From NCBI RefSeq assembly GCF_000333035.1, contig NZ_BANU01000013.1, positions 115,099-179,098 on the forward strand: 64,000 bases of DNA. Direction: 5' to 3'. The translations under genes and the position numbers were made by a program. Below, piece by piece: positions 44,516-53,742 of this stretch. The first letter of the stretch is position 1. Each line of letters begins with the position of its first letter. The DNA comes from Gordonia sihwensis NBRC 108236. GTDB lineage: Bacteria; Actinomycetota; Actinomycetes; Mycobacteriales; Mycobacteriaceae. Under the pieces are notes generated by a model. That model saw nothing but the letters and a program-made list of their open reading frames with translations. It was not told the DNA's origin and ran no database searches.

Positions 44516-46321
44516 ATGACGACGCTGGAAGCGCCACCGGTGCAGACCGCCGACGACCCGCCGACCGATCCGAAGGTTCAGCAGCGCGAGGACTCCCGCG
44601 CGCTCCGCGAACTGATGCGCCCGGTGGCCCCGCAACTGGCGCTCGGTCGTGGACTCGCGGTGATCTCGGGTGTGCTCGCAGTGGTCCCGTACGTCGCGCT
44701 GGTGCACATCGGCGAGGTCCTGCTCGATGCGGCCCGTGCGGAGGCACCCGTCGACGGCGATGAGGTGAACCATTGGATCGAGATCCTGATCGTCACCTTC
44801 ACCCTGCGGCTCGCCGTCTATTTCGTGGCACTGGGCGTCACCCACTTCGCGGACATCCGACTGGGGCATACGATCCGCCTGCGGATGGTGGAACGTTTCT
44901 CGCGTGTGCCGCTCACATGGTTCACGTCGACGAACTCCGGCCGCGTGCGCAAATCGCTGCAAGACGATATCGGAACCATCCACCACCTCATCGCCCACCA
45001 GCCAGTCGACGGCACCCAGGCCGTGGTGATGCCACTGGCGTTGACGGCCTACGCGTTCGTCATCGATTGGCGGCTGGGTCTGCTGGCCATAGCGACGGTT
45101 CCCCTGTACGCCGCCGCGATGGCGTTGGGAATGCGCGGCATGGCGGAGAAGACCGTTGAGATGGACGCCAAGCTCAGCGTGGTCTCGGCACGGATGGTCG
45201 AGTTCGTCACGGGTATCACGGTGGTGAAGGCATTCGGACGGGTGGGCCGCGCGCACAGCGCCTATCAGGAGGCCGCCGGCGATTTCCAGGCCTTCTACTA
45301 CGCCTGGGTGAAGCCGCTTCTTCGAGTCAGTTCGCTGGGTACCTCCCTGCTCGCGGTCCCATTGGTACTGCTGATCAACATCGGCGGCGGCGCCTGGCTG
45401 GTGCACCGCGGCGAGGTCACCACGGCCGACGTGCTCGCCACCTCGCTCATCGCATTGTTGGTCCCGTACGGCATCGAGGTGCTGATGAACTCCATGTGGT
45501 CATCGCAGATGGCGGGCGCGTCCGCGCGGCGTCTCACCGACCTGCTCGAAACCCCGACCCTCGACGACGACGGTGTTCGCGCCCAGCCCGAAGGACACGA
45601 CGTGGAATTCGACCACGTCAGCTACTCGTACGGCGGGCCGGGAGCGGACCTGGCACTCGACGACGTCTCGTTCACCCTCCGCGAGGGCACGATCACCGCG
45701 CTGATCGGCCCTTCGGGCTCGGGCAAGTCGACCATCGCGACTCTGCTGGCGCGCTTCGACGATCCCTTCGCGGGGCAGATCCGCCTCGGCGGCGTACCGA
45801 TCGCCGAGATCGACCACCTCTACCAGCACGTGAGCTTCGTGTTGCAGGAACCGCAACTGCCGTCGATCTCGCTCCGCGACAACATCGCCCTCGGCCGGCC
45901 GGACGCGACCGACGAACAGATCCGCGCAGCCGCCCGTGCCGCCCGGATCCTCGACGACATCGAAAGTCTCCCGGACGGCTTCGACACCGTCTACGGCTCG
46001 GCGAGCGGGCTCTCCGGCGGTCAGGCGCAGCGCATCGCCATCGCGCGTGCCGTACTGGTCGACGCCCCCGTCCTCATCCTGGACGAGGCCACCGCGCTCA
46101 CCGATCCGGAGTCCACGCACCAGATCCAGCAGGCGCTCAGTGATCTGGCCCGCGACAAGACAGTGCTTCTGGTGGCGCACCGACCCGAGGTGGTCGAGGG
46201 CGTCGATCAGATCGTGCTCGTGGACAGAGGGCGCGTGCTCGCAACCGGCACGCACGACGACCTCCTCGGCGAGCCCGGCTACGCCCGCCTGTGGGAGTCG
46301 GTCGAGGAAGGCGAGAAATGA
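44516..46321 (+). CDS. ABC half-transporter, siderophore-type (IrtA/YbtP-like, first of pair)
   Basis: 601-residue membrane ABC half-transporter: six helices (about 45-320), then an NBD with Walker A GPSGSGKST, signature LSGGQAQR, Walker B VLILDEATALTD and switch VAHRPEVV. The iron box upstream and pairing with a second half-transporter match the IrtAB/YbtPQ class, which import ferric siderophores despite an exporter fold. The N-terminal siderophore-interacting FAD domain of mycobacterial IrtA is missing; a short acidic tail of about 35 residues stands in its place. Start ATG 44516 has GAGGAG six bases upstream. Confidence 0.85.
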   Translation: MTTLEAPPVQTADDPPTDPKVQQREDSRALRELMRPVAPQLALGRGLAVISGVLAVVPYVALVHIGEVLLDAARAEAPVDGDEVNHWIEILIVTFTLRLAVYFVALGVTHFADIRLGHTIRLRMVERFSRVPLTWFTSTNSGRVRKSLQDDIGTIHHLIAHQPVDGTQAVVMPLALTAYAFVIDWRLGLLAIATVPLYAAAMALGMRGMAEKTVEMDAKLSVVSARMVEFVTGITVVKAFGRVGRAHSAYQEAAGDFQAFYYAWVKPLLRVSSLGTSLLAVPLVLLINIGGGAWLVHRGEVTTADVLATSLIALLVPYGIEVLMNSMWSSQMAGASARRLTDLLETPTLDDDGVRAQPEGHDVEFDHVSYSYGGPGADLALDDVSFTLREGTITALIGPSGSGKSTIATLLARFDDPFAGQIRLGGVPIAEIDHLYQHVSFVLQEPQLPSISLRDNIALGRPDATDEQIRAAARAARILDDIESLPDGFDTVYGSASGLSGGQAQRIAIARAVLVDAPVLILDEATALTDPESTHQIQQALSDLARDKTVLLVAHRPEVVEGVDQIVLVDRGRVLATGTHDDLLGEPGYARLWESVEEGEK

Positions 46322-48081
46322 TGAACCTGCCACTGATCGACATCATCCCGCGGATGAAGCGGATGGTCTCCGCGCCCGAGGCGCTGGCCCCGGCGTTGCT
46401 GGCCGCAGTGCTGGCCGGTCTGGTCGAAGGTCTGGCCCTGGTCGCGTTGCTCCCAGCCATCAGCTCGCTTGCATCCGGCGAACGGGTGTGAGGATCGGGA
46501 ACCGCGGGATGGCTGATCGTCTTCGCAGTGCTCGCGGTGGCAGCCTTCGCGCTCATCTACATTCAGGAGCGGCGCACGTACGCGGTCGCTCTGGACTTCC
46601 TCCACAGCATTCACCGGCTGGTGGGCGACCAGGTGTCGAGACAGCCGCTGGGCTGGTTCGCACGCCCGCTGTCCGGCCGATTGTCGCGGATGGTCTCGTC
46701 GGAGTTGATGATGGCGGGCGAGATCTTCGCCCACATGATCGGCCCGCTGGTCTCGCGGATCACTGCGGCGATCGTGATCGTGGTGGCGTCGTGGTTCTGG
46801 AATCCGTGGCTCGGTCTGATTCTGACGATCGCCGCACCGGTGTTCGTGATCATCACCCTGGCGTCGACTGCGTTGATGCGCAGTGGCGAGCGGATTCACG
46901 AGCCGGAAGAGGTGAATCTGGCGAACCGCATCGTCGAGTACGCGCAGTGCCAGGGCGCACTGCGATCGTGCGGTCGAGGCCGCTCGTTCGCACCGTTGGA
47001 CGCCGCGTTCGGTGACACCCTCCGCGCCCGAAGAAGAGCACAGTGGATCGAGACCGCCGGTCTGTTGCTCTCCGGCATGGCGACCCAGGGAGTGATCGTC
47101 GCGCTGATCTCCATCACCGGAGCGCTGGCCGTCTCGGGGGCGCTCGAACCGATTCCGGCGCTGGCGTTCGTCGGTTTCGCACTGCGCTTCACTTCCACCC
47201 TCTCCACCATCACCGAGAGCGCGATGAGCCTTGAATCTCGGCGGCCGCTTCTCGACGCCATCGACGAGGTGCTCACCGCCGAACCGCTGCCTGAGCCGCC
47301 GTCTCCGGCCGAGTTGACCGCTCCCGGCTCGATCGAACTCGACCGGGTGAGTTTCGCCTACCACTCCGACCAGGATCCGGTCCTGCGCGACGTCTCGCTC
47401 CGGGTGCCCGCCGGTGCGATGGTGGCCCTGGTCGGTCCCTCCGGCAGCGGCAAGACCACGCTGATCAGACTGGTGAGCCGCTTCCATGACGTCGACGCCG
47501 GCACGGTGAAGGTCGGCGGCGTGCCGGTGACCGAGCAGACCACCGAGCAACTGATGGGGCAGTTGTCGCTGGTATTCCAGGACGTCTATCTGTTCGACGA
47601 CACCCTTGAGGCCAATGTCGCAGTCGGCCGGAGCGGCGCGTCGCGGGATGAGATCCGCGCGGCGGCGGACCTGGCCGGCGTCACCGAGATCGCCGAGCGG
47701 CTCCCGGACGGCTGGGATTCGCGGGTGGGGGAAGGTGGGCGAGCACTCTCCGGAGGCGAACGGCAACGAGTCGCCATCGCACGGGCATTGCTGAAACGGT
47801 CACCGATCGTGCTGCTCGACGAGGCCACCTCGGCGCTCGATGTGGAGAACGAGGCGAACATCGTCGCTGCCGTCGAACGATTGCGCACGCAGGCCACCGT
47901 GCTGATCATCGCGCATCGTCTGGAGACGATCGCCGCGGCCGACCAGATCGTGGCGCTCACCGACGACGGGCGAGTGGAGGCGCAAGGCACGCACGAGCAA
48001 CTCCTGGCCCAGGACGGCACGTACTCGCACTTCTGGAACCGGCTGCACAGTGCGCAGGGGTGGCGGATCGTCGCCGACTAA
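46318..48081 (+). pseudogene. ABC half-transporter, second of pair, with in-frame stop
   Basis: Partner half-transporter (IrtB/YbtQ-like) that would be 587 residues. It starts at ATG 46318, overlapping the previous stop (ATGA). After 57 codons a TGA at 46489-46491 interrupts the frame in the loop after TM1 (GERV-stop-GSGTAGWLIVF); the same frame then continues to 48081 with TM2-6, Walker [30 protein letters not shown] and AHRLETI. A TGG-to-TGA change is the simplest origin. Re-initiation at GTG 46528 would make 517 residues lacking TM1 and the start of TM2. Call it a recent nonsense allele or a sequencing error. Confidence 0.8.
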
Positions 48082-48090
48082 TCTGGACCG

Positions 48091-48753
48091 GTGCAGGGTT
48101 CAAGCTCACCGGACAACCGGCCCGTCCGCGGCGGACGGAAGGTGGGGCGCAAGCCCGCCTTCACCGCCGACGACGTGGTCGCCGCGGCGATCGCCGAGGG
48201 CATCGACCGGTTCACGCTCTCGGCGGTCGCCGAACGGCTCGGCGTCGTGACGGCTGCCATCTATCGGCTGTTCCCCTCGCGCGACGACTTGGTGATCGCC
48301 TGCCTCGACGCGGCAGGGGCGACCATCGCGCTGCCGGAGCCGGGCAGCCGATGGCGCGACGTACTGCGGTTGTGGGCCGACGAGTGCTGGCGAGTCTGCG
48401 ACGACTTCCCCGGCCTCGCGTTGCTCGTATACGCCTTCGCACCGGCGCCGTCACGGATCGAGCACGTCTTCGCCGCCTACGTCGCGGCCCTGGCGGCGGA
48501 GGGGAAGACCCGCGGCCAGGCGATGTTCGCCCTGGACTTTCTGGGCGACTCGGTATTCGCCTCGCACCTGTCGGTGGAGTCGATGCGCGCGGTAGACGAG
48601 CGCGGCGACTCCGGACTGGACCGGATCCGCCGGGCGCTCGGTGCGGGCGACACCGCTCTGCGTCCGGACGACTCGTGGATCGACCGCGGGGCGGTCGACA
48701 CCAAGATCGACTTCATCCTCGCCGGCCTGGAACACCACTGGCCGGAGATCTGA
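48091..48753 (+). CDS. TetR-family transcriptional regulator
   Basis: 220-residue regulator. N-terminal helix-turn-helix FTLSAVAERLGVVTAAIYRLFPSRDDLV, preceded by a basic, disordered 20 residues; a helical ligand domain follows, with a cysteine-containing segment ADECWRVCDDFPG. Start GTG 48091, nine bases after the broken transporter gene, so it is the third gene of that operon or has its own promoter. It may control the ABC pair or the facing mycolyltransferase; ligand unknown. Confidence 0.85.
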   Translation: MQGSSSPDNRPVRGGRKVGRKPAFTADDVVAAAIAEGIDRFTLSAVAERLGVVTAAIYRLFPSRDDLVIACLDAAGATIALPEPGSRWRDVLRLWADECWRVCDDFPGLALLVYAFAPAPSRIEHVFAAYVAALAAEGKTRGQAMFALDFLGDSVFASHLSVESMRAVDERGDSGLDRIRRALGAGDTALRPDDSWIDRGAVDTKIDFILAGLEHHWPEI

Positions 48754-48766
48754 GCCGCGCCCGGAG

Positions 48767-49762
48767 TCAGGCGCCGATACCGCGGGCGATCTGCGGCCAG
48801 GACTTGTGCAGCTGGTCCTGCCAGTACTTCCAGGAGTGCGAACCGGCCGGAACACGGTCGACCGTCGCCGGAATGCGGAGACGGCCCAGTTTCGCGGCCA
48901 GGTCCTCGGTGCACTGACGGGTCGCCGCCTCGATCGCGCCGCCGACGACGATCTGGTCGGTGAGCGTCGCCGAGTCCGGGACGTACTGCGGGGTGTCGTA
49001 CTTGCCGGGCAGACCGGTCGCGGCGCTCAGGTACAGCGAGACGCCGCGCAGCCCGGCGGCGTTCACCACCGGATCGTTCTGACGCCACAGGGGACCGTTG
49101 TACGGCCCCCACATGTTCCGGGCGTCGCCGCCGCCGCGGGTCTCGACCACCAGCCGCACATACGTCTGGCCGGGCTGGGTGGAGGTGGCCGCGCAGCCGC
49201 TGTAGGCGGCGACGGTGCGATACAGACCCTTGTGGGCGATCGCCAGGTTCAGCACCGAGGTGGCCGACGAGGAGATGCCGGCGATGGCGTTCCGGCCGTT
49301 GGTGGAGTAGGTGCTGTCGATGACTGCGGGCAGTTCCTCGCCGAGGAAGGTCGACCACTTGTTGACGCCGAGCTTCTCGTCGGGCTTGAGCCAGTCCGTG
49401 TAGTAGCTGAACGCGCCCTTCATCGGAATCACCACGTAGGCGTTCTTCTGTGCGAAGAAGTTCACGACGTCGGTCTTGCCCTGCCAGGTCGCGGAGTCCT
49501 CGCCGCCACCGGCCCCGTTGAGGAGATAGAGCACGCCGGCGGGCCGCGACCGGTCCTTCGGCAGAAGGACGGTCAGCGGTATGTCGCGGTTCATCGCCGC
49601 CGAGTGCACCACGATGTCGGTGCTGGTGGGACCGGTGGCGCTGGACGACACCAGCGCGGAGGCCGGCGCGGCCGAGACGGGCGCGGCCGGCAGGCTCGCG
49701 CCTCCGACGATGAGGGCGGCCGCCGTGGCGGCGAGGGCGATTCGGGAGGGTCTGCGGATCAC
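48767..49762 (-). CDS. Antigen-85-type mycolyltransferase/esterase
   Basis: 331-residue secreted serine esterase. A signal peptide with cleavage near PVSAAPA is followed by an alpha/beta-hydrolase of the Ag85/FbpA/CmtA family: GVLYLLNGAGGGEDSATW (oxyanion loop), nucleophile in AIAGISSSATSVL, C-terminal histidine in GSHSWKYW. It should transfer mycolic acids between trehalose monomycolates or onto arabinogalactan outside the membrane. The family's fibronectin-binding extension is not seen. Start GTG 49762 has AGGAA upstream. It ends 13 bases from the TetR stop (convergent). Confidence 0.9.
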   Translation of the reverse strand: MIRRPSRIALAATAAALIVGGASLPAAPVSAAPASALVSSSATGPTSTDIVVHSAAMNRDIPLTVLLPKDRSRPAGVLYLLNGAGGGEDSATWQGKTDVVNFFAQKNAYVVIPMKGAFSYYTDWLKPDEKLGVNKWSTFLGEELPAVIDSTYSTNGRNAIAGISSSATSVLNLAIAHKGLYRTVAAYSGCAATSTQPGQTYVRLVVETRGGGDARNMWGPYNGPLWRQNDPVVNAAGLRGVSLYLSAATGLPGKYDTPQYVPDSATLTDQIVVGGAIEAATRQCTEDLAAKLGRLRIPATVDRVPAGSHSWKYWQDQLHKSWPQIARGIGA

Positions 49763-49805
49763 GGTTCGGAGTTCCTGTCGTCGGGGCGGGGGAGCGGAGC
49801 CTTTC

Positions 49806-49843
49806 GCGGAGCCCTGTCAGGCGAGCGGAGCCCAATCAGGCAA
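49806..49843. repeat. 19-bp imperfect tandem repeat before the mycolyltransferase gene
   Basis: GCGGAGCCC-TG/AA-TCAGGC-GA/AA twice in a row, 44-81 bases upstream of the start codon; a partial third copy lies at about 49794-49801. Could be a regulator site or slippage product. Confidence 0.5.
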
Positions 49844-49898
49844 TGAGGCTGGTCACATACTTGCACATTCCGTGTCCGCTATCGGCCCTTGTCGAACA

Positions 49899-51746
49899 TC
49901 AGGTCGGGCCGCGCCCGTAGATTCGGGCGAACTCACCGCCCGCAGCCAGCAGCTCCGAGGCCGAACCGTGCTCGATGATCCTGCCGTCGGCGAGCACTGC
50001 GATCGTGTCGGCGGTCGCGAGTGTGGAGTACCGGTGGGTGACGATGAGCGTGGTGGTGCGGTTCCGCAGTGCCTCCAGACCACGGCCGATGATGAGTTCG
50101 GTGCGCGGGTCCGCGGCGCTGGTGGCCTCGTCGAGGATGAGGATGTCGGGGTCGGCGGCGAGCGCGCGCGCGACCGTGATGAGCTGTTTCTCGCCCGCGC
50201 TGAGCAGGGTGCTGTCGCCGGAGACCGGCGTCTCGGGTCCGCTCGGCAGCCCTGCCAGCAGCGAGTCGACCATCGCTTCGTCGACCGCCCGGCCATCGGT
50301 GGGGCGTCCGTAGTCGACGTTCTCGCCCGCCGTCGCGCTGAACAACCACGGATCCTGCGTCACCACCGCCATCATCGACCGCACCTTCGAGCGCGACATC
50401 CCCGCGATGTCCTCGCCGTCGATCAGGATCCGTCCGGCGGTCGGGTCGGCGAACCGCTGCAGCAGCCCGGTGAGTGTGGTCTTGCCCGACCCGGTGGCGC
50501 CGACCAGCGCGGTGGTGCGTCCGGCGGGCAGCGTCAGGTCGATTCCGCGCAGTACGGGGCTGCCGTCGGCATAGGAGTAGTGCACGCGCTCGAAGGCGAC
50601 CGTCGGCGGAAGCGTGTGCCGTCCGGGAGCGGCGACCGGCTCATCGTCGACCGCGGGCTCGGACTCCTCGTCGGCGCCCAGGAACGTGCGCACGCGACCG
50701 AATGAGATGAAGCCCGACTGCAGGGTCGGCAGCGTGCTCGACAACTCCGTCATCGGGGCCGAGAGCTGCTGAGTGTACATCACGACGGCCTGCAGGGTCC
50801 CGAGCGTGACGGCGCCGTCGAGCATCTTGAGCGCACCGAGGACCGCGATGATCACGAACACCAGGGCGTTGCAGAAGGTGAGGACCGGGGTGATGGAGCC
50901 GCTCCACGCCTGCCCGCTGCGCGCCGCGCGTTCCAGCCGGCGGTTGAGCGCGTCGAACTCCCGCGAAGTCTGCGGATGTCCGGCGTACGCGGCGATCATG
51001 TCGTGGGCACCGTAGACGTCTTCGATGTGTGCGCTGATCGACGAGGTGGTCCGCCACTGCGCCTGCATGTGCGGGCGGGCGAACCGGACCACCGTGAACG
51101 CCAGGGCCGCGGTGACCGGGATCGTGGCGAAGGCGATGAGGGCGAAGAAGGGGGAGAGCAGGATCAGCGCGACCGCCACCGCCACCACGGTGAGCACCAG
51201 CACCGGCAGTTGGACGAAGAGCGGGCCGATCACCGTCGACATGTTGTCGACGTCGACGGTCATCGCGTTGAGCACCTCGCCGCGCCGACCGCCCTCGAGT
51301 CGGGAGACCGGCAGACGGTGGATCTTGCGCTCCACCCGTTCGCGGATGGTGCGGATCGCGTCCTGAACCGCGCTGTTCACGAGCAGGCCGCTGCCGATGC
51401 GGGTGATCGTGACCAGGGCGATGGCGATCAACGCGACTGCGGCGGCGGCCCACAGCCGGTCCCAGTCGATCCCGGCGCCCGGTACCGCGCCGGTGGTCTC
51501 GACCACGTTGGCGAGATCGCCCTGCCCGCTTCTGCGGAGTTGCTCGACGGCCTGCTCCCGAGTGTCGCCCGCGGGCAGCCTGGTGCTCACGGCGCCGGAG
51601 AAGATGATGTTGGTGAGGCGGGCCAGGAGCACCGGCACGGTGACCGTCGACAGGGCGGCGACCACCGACAGGACCAGCGCGAAGCTCAGCCTGCGGTCGG
51701 AGCCGAGGAAACGCCGGAACTCGCGCAGCGCGCGGACGATCCTCAT
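49899..51746 (-). CDS. Heterodimeric ABC exporter, consensus-site subunit
   Basis: 615-residue half-transporter with six helices and an NBD: Walker A GATGSGKTT, Walker B ILILDEATSAAD with catalytic Glu, switch VTHRYSTL, but a divergent signature LLSAGEKQL. A large extracellular loop follows TM1 (about residues 45-90). Start ATG 51746 overlaps the stop of its partner (ATGA). Together with the partner's complementary defects it forms one consensus and one degenerate ATP site, as in heterodimeric exporters such as TM287/288 or BmrCD. Substrate unknown (drug, lipid or siderophore). Confidence 0.86.
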   Translation of the reverse strand: MRIVRALREFRRFLGSDRRLSFALVLSVVAALSTVTVPVLLARLTNIIFSGAVSTRLPAGDTREQAVEQLRRSGQGDLANVVETTGAVPGAGIDWDRLWAAAAVALIAIALVTITRIGSGLLVNSAVQDAIRTIRERVERKIHRLPVSRLEGGRRGEVLNAMTVDVDNMSTVIGPLFVQLPVLVLTVVAVAVALILLSPFFALIAFATIPVTAALAFTVVRFARPHMQAQWRTTSSISAHIEDVYGAHDMIAAYAGHPQTSREFDALNRRLERAARSGQAWSGSITPVLTFCNALVFVIIAVLGALKMLDGAVTLGTLQAVVMYTQQLSAPMTELSSTLPTLQSGFISFGRVRTFLGADEESEPAVDDEPVAAPGRHTLPPTVAFERVHYSYADGSPVLRGIDLTLPAGRTTALVGATGSGKTTLTGLLQRFADPTAGRILIDGEDIAGMSRSKVRSMMAVVTQDPWLFSATAGENVDYGRPTDGRAVDEAMVDSLLAGLPSGPETPVSGDSTLLSAGEKQLITVARALAADPDILILDEATSAADPRTELIIGRGLEALRNRTTTLIVTHRYSTLATADTIAVLADGRIIEHGSASELLAAGGEFARIYGRGPT

Positions 51747-53539
51747 CGTGAGACCCCCGTCGCCACAGTCGGACCCCCAGGAGCAGGAGCAGGAGCAGGA
51801 GCGGCCTGCGCCTGGGCGAACTCGCGGTACACGGCGCATCGGGTGAGCAGGTCCTCGTGGCGTCCGGTCGCGACGATCCGGCCGGCGTCGAGCACCCCGA
51901 TCAGGTCTGCGGAGCGGACGTTGTCCACCTGCTGGTCGGCCAGCAGAATCGTCGCCTCGGGCAGCGTGGCCCGGATTCCCGAGAGCACCGATTCGGCGGT
52001 ACTGCGGTCCATCGCCGAGAACGCCGAGTCCAGGCACAGGATCCGCGGTCGCCTCACCAGCGCGCGTGCCACCGCGAGCCGCTGCCGCTGTCCGCCGGAG
52101 AAGTTGGATCCGCCCTGCGCCACCTCGGTGGAGAGTCCGCCGCGGTCGACGACGGTCGTCGCCATCTGAGCCGCCTCGAGGGCGCGCCAGAGACGGTCGT
52201 CGTCGGCCTCGGCGTCGCCGAGGCGGAGATTCGATTCGACCGTGCCCGCCACCAGTGACTGACCCTGGCCCACGTGGGCGACGGCCGCGCGCAGGTCGGG
52301 CAGGTGCCACGCCCCGAGTCGGACGCCGCCGGCCTCCACGGTCCCGGATGCGGGGTCGAGCAGTCTCGGCACCAGCGCGAGCAGCGACGACTTGCCGCTG
52401 GAGGTGCCGCCGATCACGGCGGTCACCGTCCCCGGCAGGCACTTCAGCGAGACCGCGTCGACGGCCGGGTGATCTGCACCTTCGTACCGCACGGTCGCCG
52501 ACCGGAAGGTCAGCGGCAACGGACCCTCGACGACGGCGGTCCCGTCGTCGTCCAGGCCCGCGGGACGGTTGATCACGGCCGACAGGCGGGTGGCGCTGGC
52601 GCGGGCGCGGGGGAGCATTCCGGCCAGTGCGATGAACACCGTGATACCCGCGACGATCTGCATCAGGTACCCGGTGAACGCCGTGAGGCCACCGATCGTC
52701 AGATGCGAGTCCTCGATCAGACGGGCGCCGAAAAGGCTGGTGGCGACGCTCGCCAGATTCGCGATCAACAGGACCCCGGGCAGCAGCATCAACTGCAGTG
52801 CCGCGACCCTGCGGACCAGAGCCGTCAGATCGCGATTGACCTCGGAGAACCGGGTGCTGGCGGCCCGCTCGCGACGGAACGCGCGAATGATCCGGGTGCC
52901 GCCGAGTTGTTCGCGCAGCACCCGGTTGACGCGGTCGACCGCACCCTGGACGCGCGTGGCCAGGGGCGTGACATAGACGACGAAGATCCCGATGCCGATG
53001 CTCAGCACGATGGCGGTGACGACGATGACGGGTGCCAGACGCACCGACTCCCGCAGCGACATGGCGATCGCACCCACGGTCACCAGCGGTGCCGCCACCG
53101 CGACGCTGGTGGTCAGGAACACCGCCTGTCCGACCACCGAGGTGTCGAGGGAGGTCCGAGTCAGGAGCGTGGGCGTTCCGAGTTCGTGATAGGTGGCTGT
53201 GGAGAAGTCGGCGACGTGCCGGTACACCGATCGACGCAGGTCGGCTGACGTGCCCGCCGAGAGCGCCGCGCCGAGCGCGATGGCGGCGAGCGAGGCGACC
53301 AGTCCGCCGATCGCGACCGCCAGCATGATCGCGCCCATCCGTTCGATGTACGGAACATCGCCCGCCACCACTCCGTTGTCGATGATGAGCGCGTTGAAGG
53401 TGGGCTGGGCCAGGCTCGCGGCCATCGCCAGGATCTGGGCGAGGATCACTCCGGCGACGATCGCGCGGCGGTTGCGCATCGACGATGCGGCGAGCCGGAC
53501 GAGATCGGCGCCCGGCCGGGCCGCGTGTGCTCCACTCAC
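51743..53539 (-). CDS. Heterodimeric ABC exporter, degenerate-site subunit
   Basis: 598-residue partner. Walker A GGTSSGKSS and signature NFSGGQRQR are canonical, but the Walker B reads ILCLDSAFSAMD (Ser for the catalytic Glu) and the switch residue is Gln (LLADQQVDNV). These losses fit a non-hydrolysing site. The C-terminus is an Ala-Pro repeat (APAPAPAPGG) encoded by four copies of a 6-base unit at 51779-51802. Start GTG 53539 is chosen for its AAGGGAG site and the beginning of conserved-looking sequence; ATG 53596 is possible. First gene of the two-gene operon. Confidence 0.84.
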   Translation of the reverse strand: MSGAHAARPGADLVRLAASSMRNRRAIVAGVILAQILAMAASLAQPTFNALIIDNGVVAGDVPYIERMGAIMLAVAIGGLVASLAAIALGAALSAGTSADLRRSVYRHVADFSTATYHELGTPTLLTRTSLDTSVVGQAVFLTTSVAVAAPLVTVGAIAMSLRESVRLAPVIVVTAIVLSIGIGIFVVYVTPLATRVQGAVDRVNRVLREQLGGTRIIRAFRRERAASTRFSEVNRDLTALVRRVAALQLMLLPGVLLIANLASVATSLFGARLIEDSHLTIGGLTAFTGYLMQIVAGITVFIALAGMLPRARASATRLSAVINRPAGLDDDGTAVVEGPLPLTFRSATVRYEGADHPAVDAVSLKCLPGTVTAVIGGTSSGKSSLLALVPRLLDPASGTVEAGGVRLGAWHLPDLRAAVAHVGQGQSLVAGTVESNLRLGDAEADDDRLWRALEAAQMATTVVDRGGLSTEVAQGGSNFSGGQRQRLAVARALVRRPRILCLDSAFSAMDRSTAESVLSGIRATLPEATILLADQQVDNVRSADLIGVLDAGRIVATGRHEDLLTRCAVYREFAQAQAAPAPAPAPGGPTVATGVSR

Positions 53540-53742
53540 CTGGAACGGCTCCCTTCCCGAGCGACGGCCCCGTGCGGGCGCGTGCTCGTGTCTCATGCGT
53601 GCCGGACGCCGGCACCGGATGCCAGTATGGCCAGCGTCGCCGGGCGGAGGGCGCGGACGGGTCGAACTCGACAAAGAACCCTGGTCCGACACCCCTGTGC
53701 GCCGTACCGCCTCGGCGGACGGACCGGACGTATTATCGCCGA

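Noticed and set aside
46489..46491. TGA as a selenocysteine codon
   Set aside because: No SECIS-like hairpin recognised, not an enzyme active site, and the position suits a Trp beside a membrane helix.
51779..51802. Four copies of AGGAGC as a possible CRISPR-like or regulatory repeat
   Set aside because: Six-base microsatellite inside coding sequence, encoding Ala-Pro repeats; no spacers.
49899..53615. A single 1238-residue fused ABC transporter
   Set aside because: The long frame is the second subunit's frame running open upstream; the first subunit is encoded in another frame with an ATGA overlap at 51743-51746.
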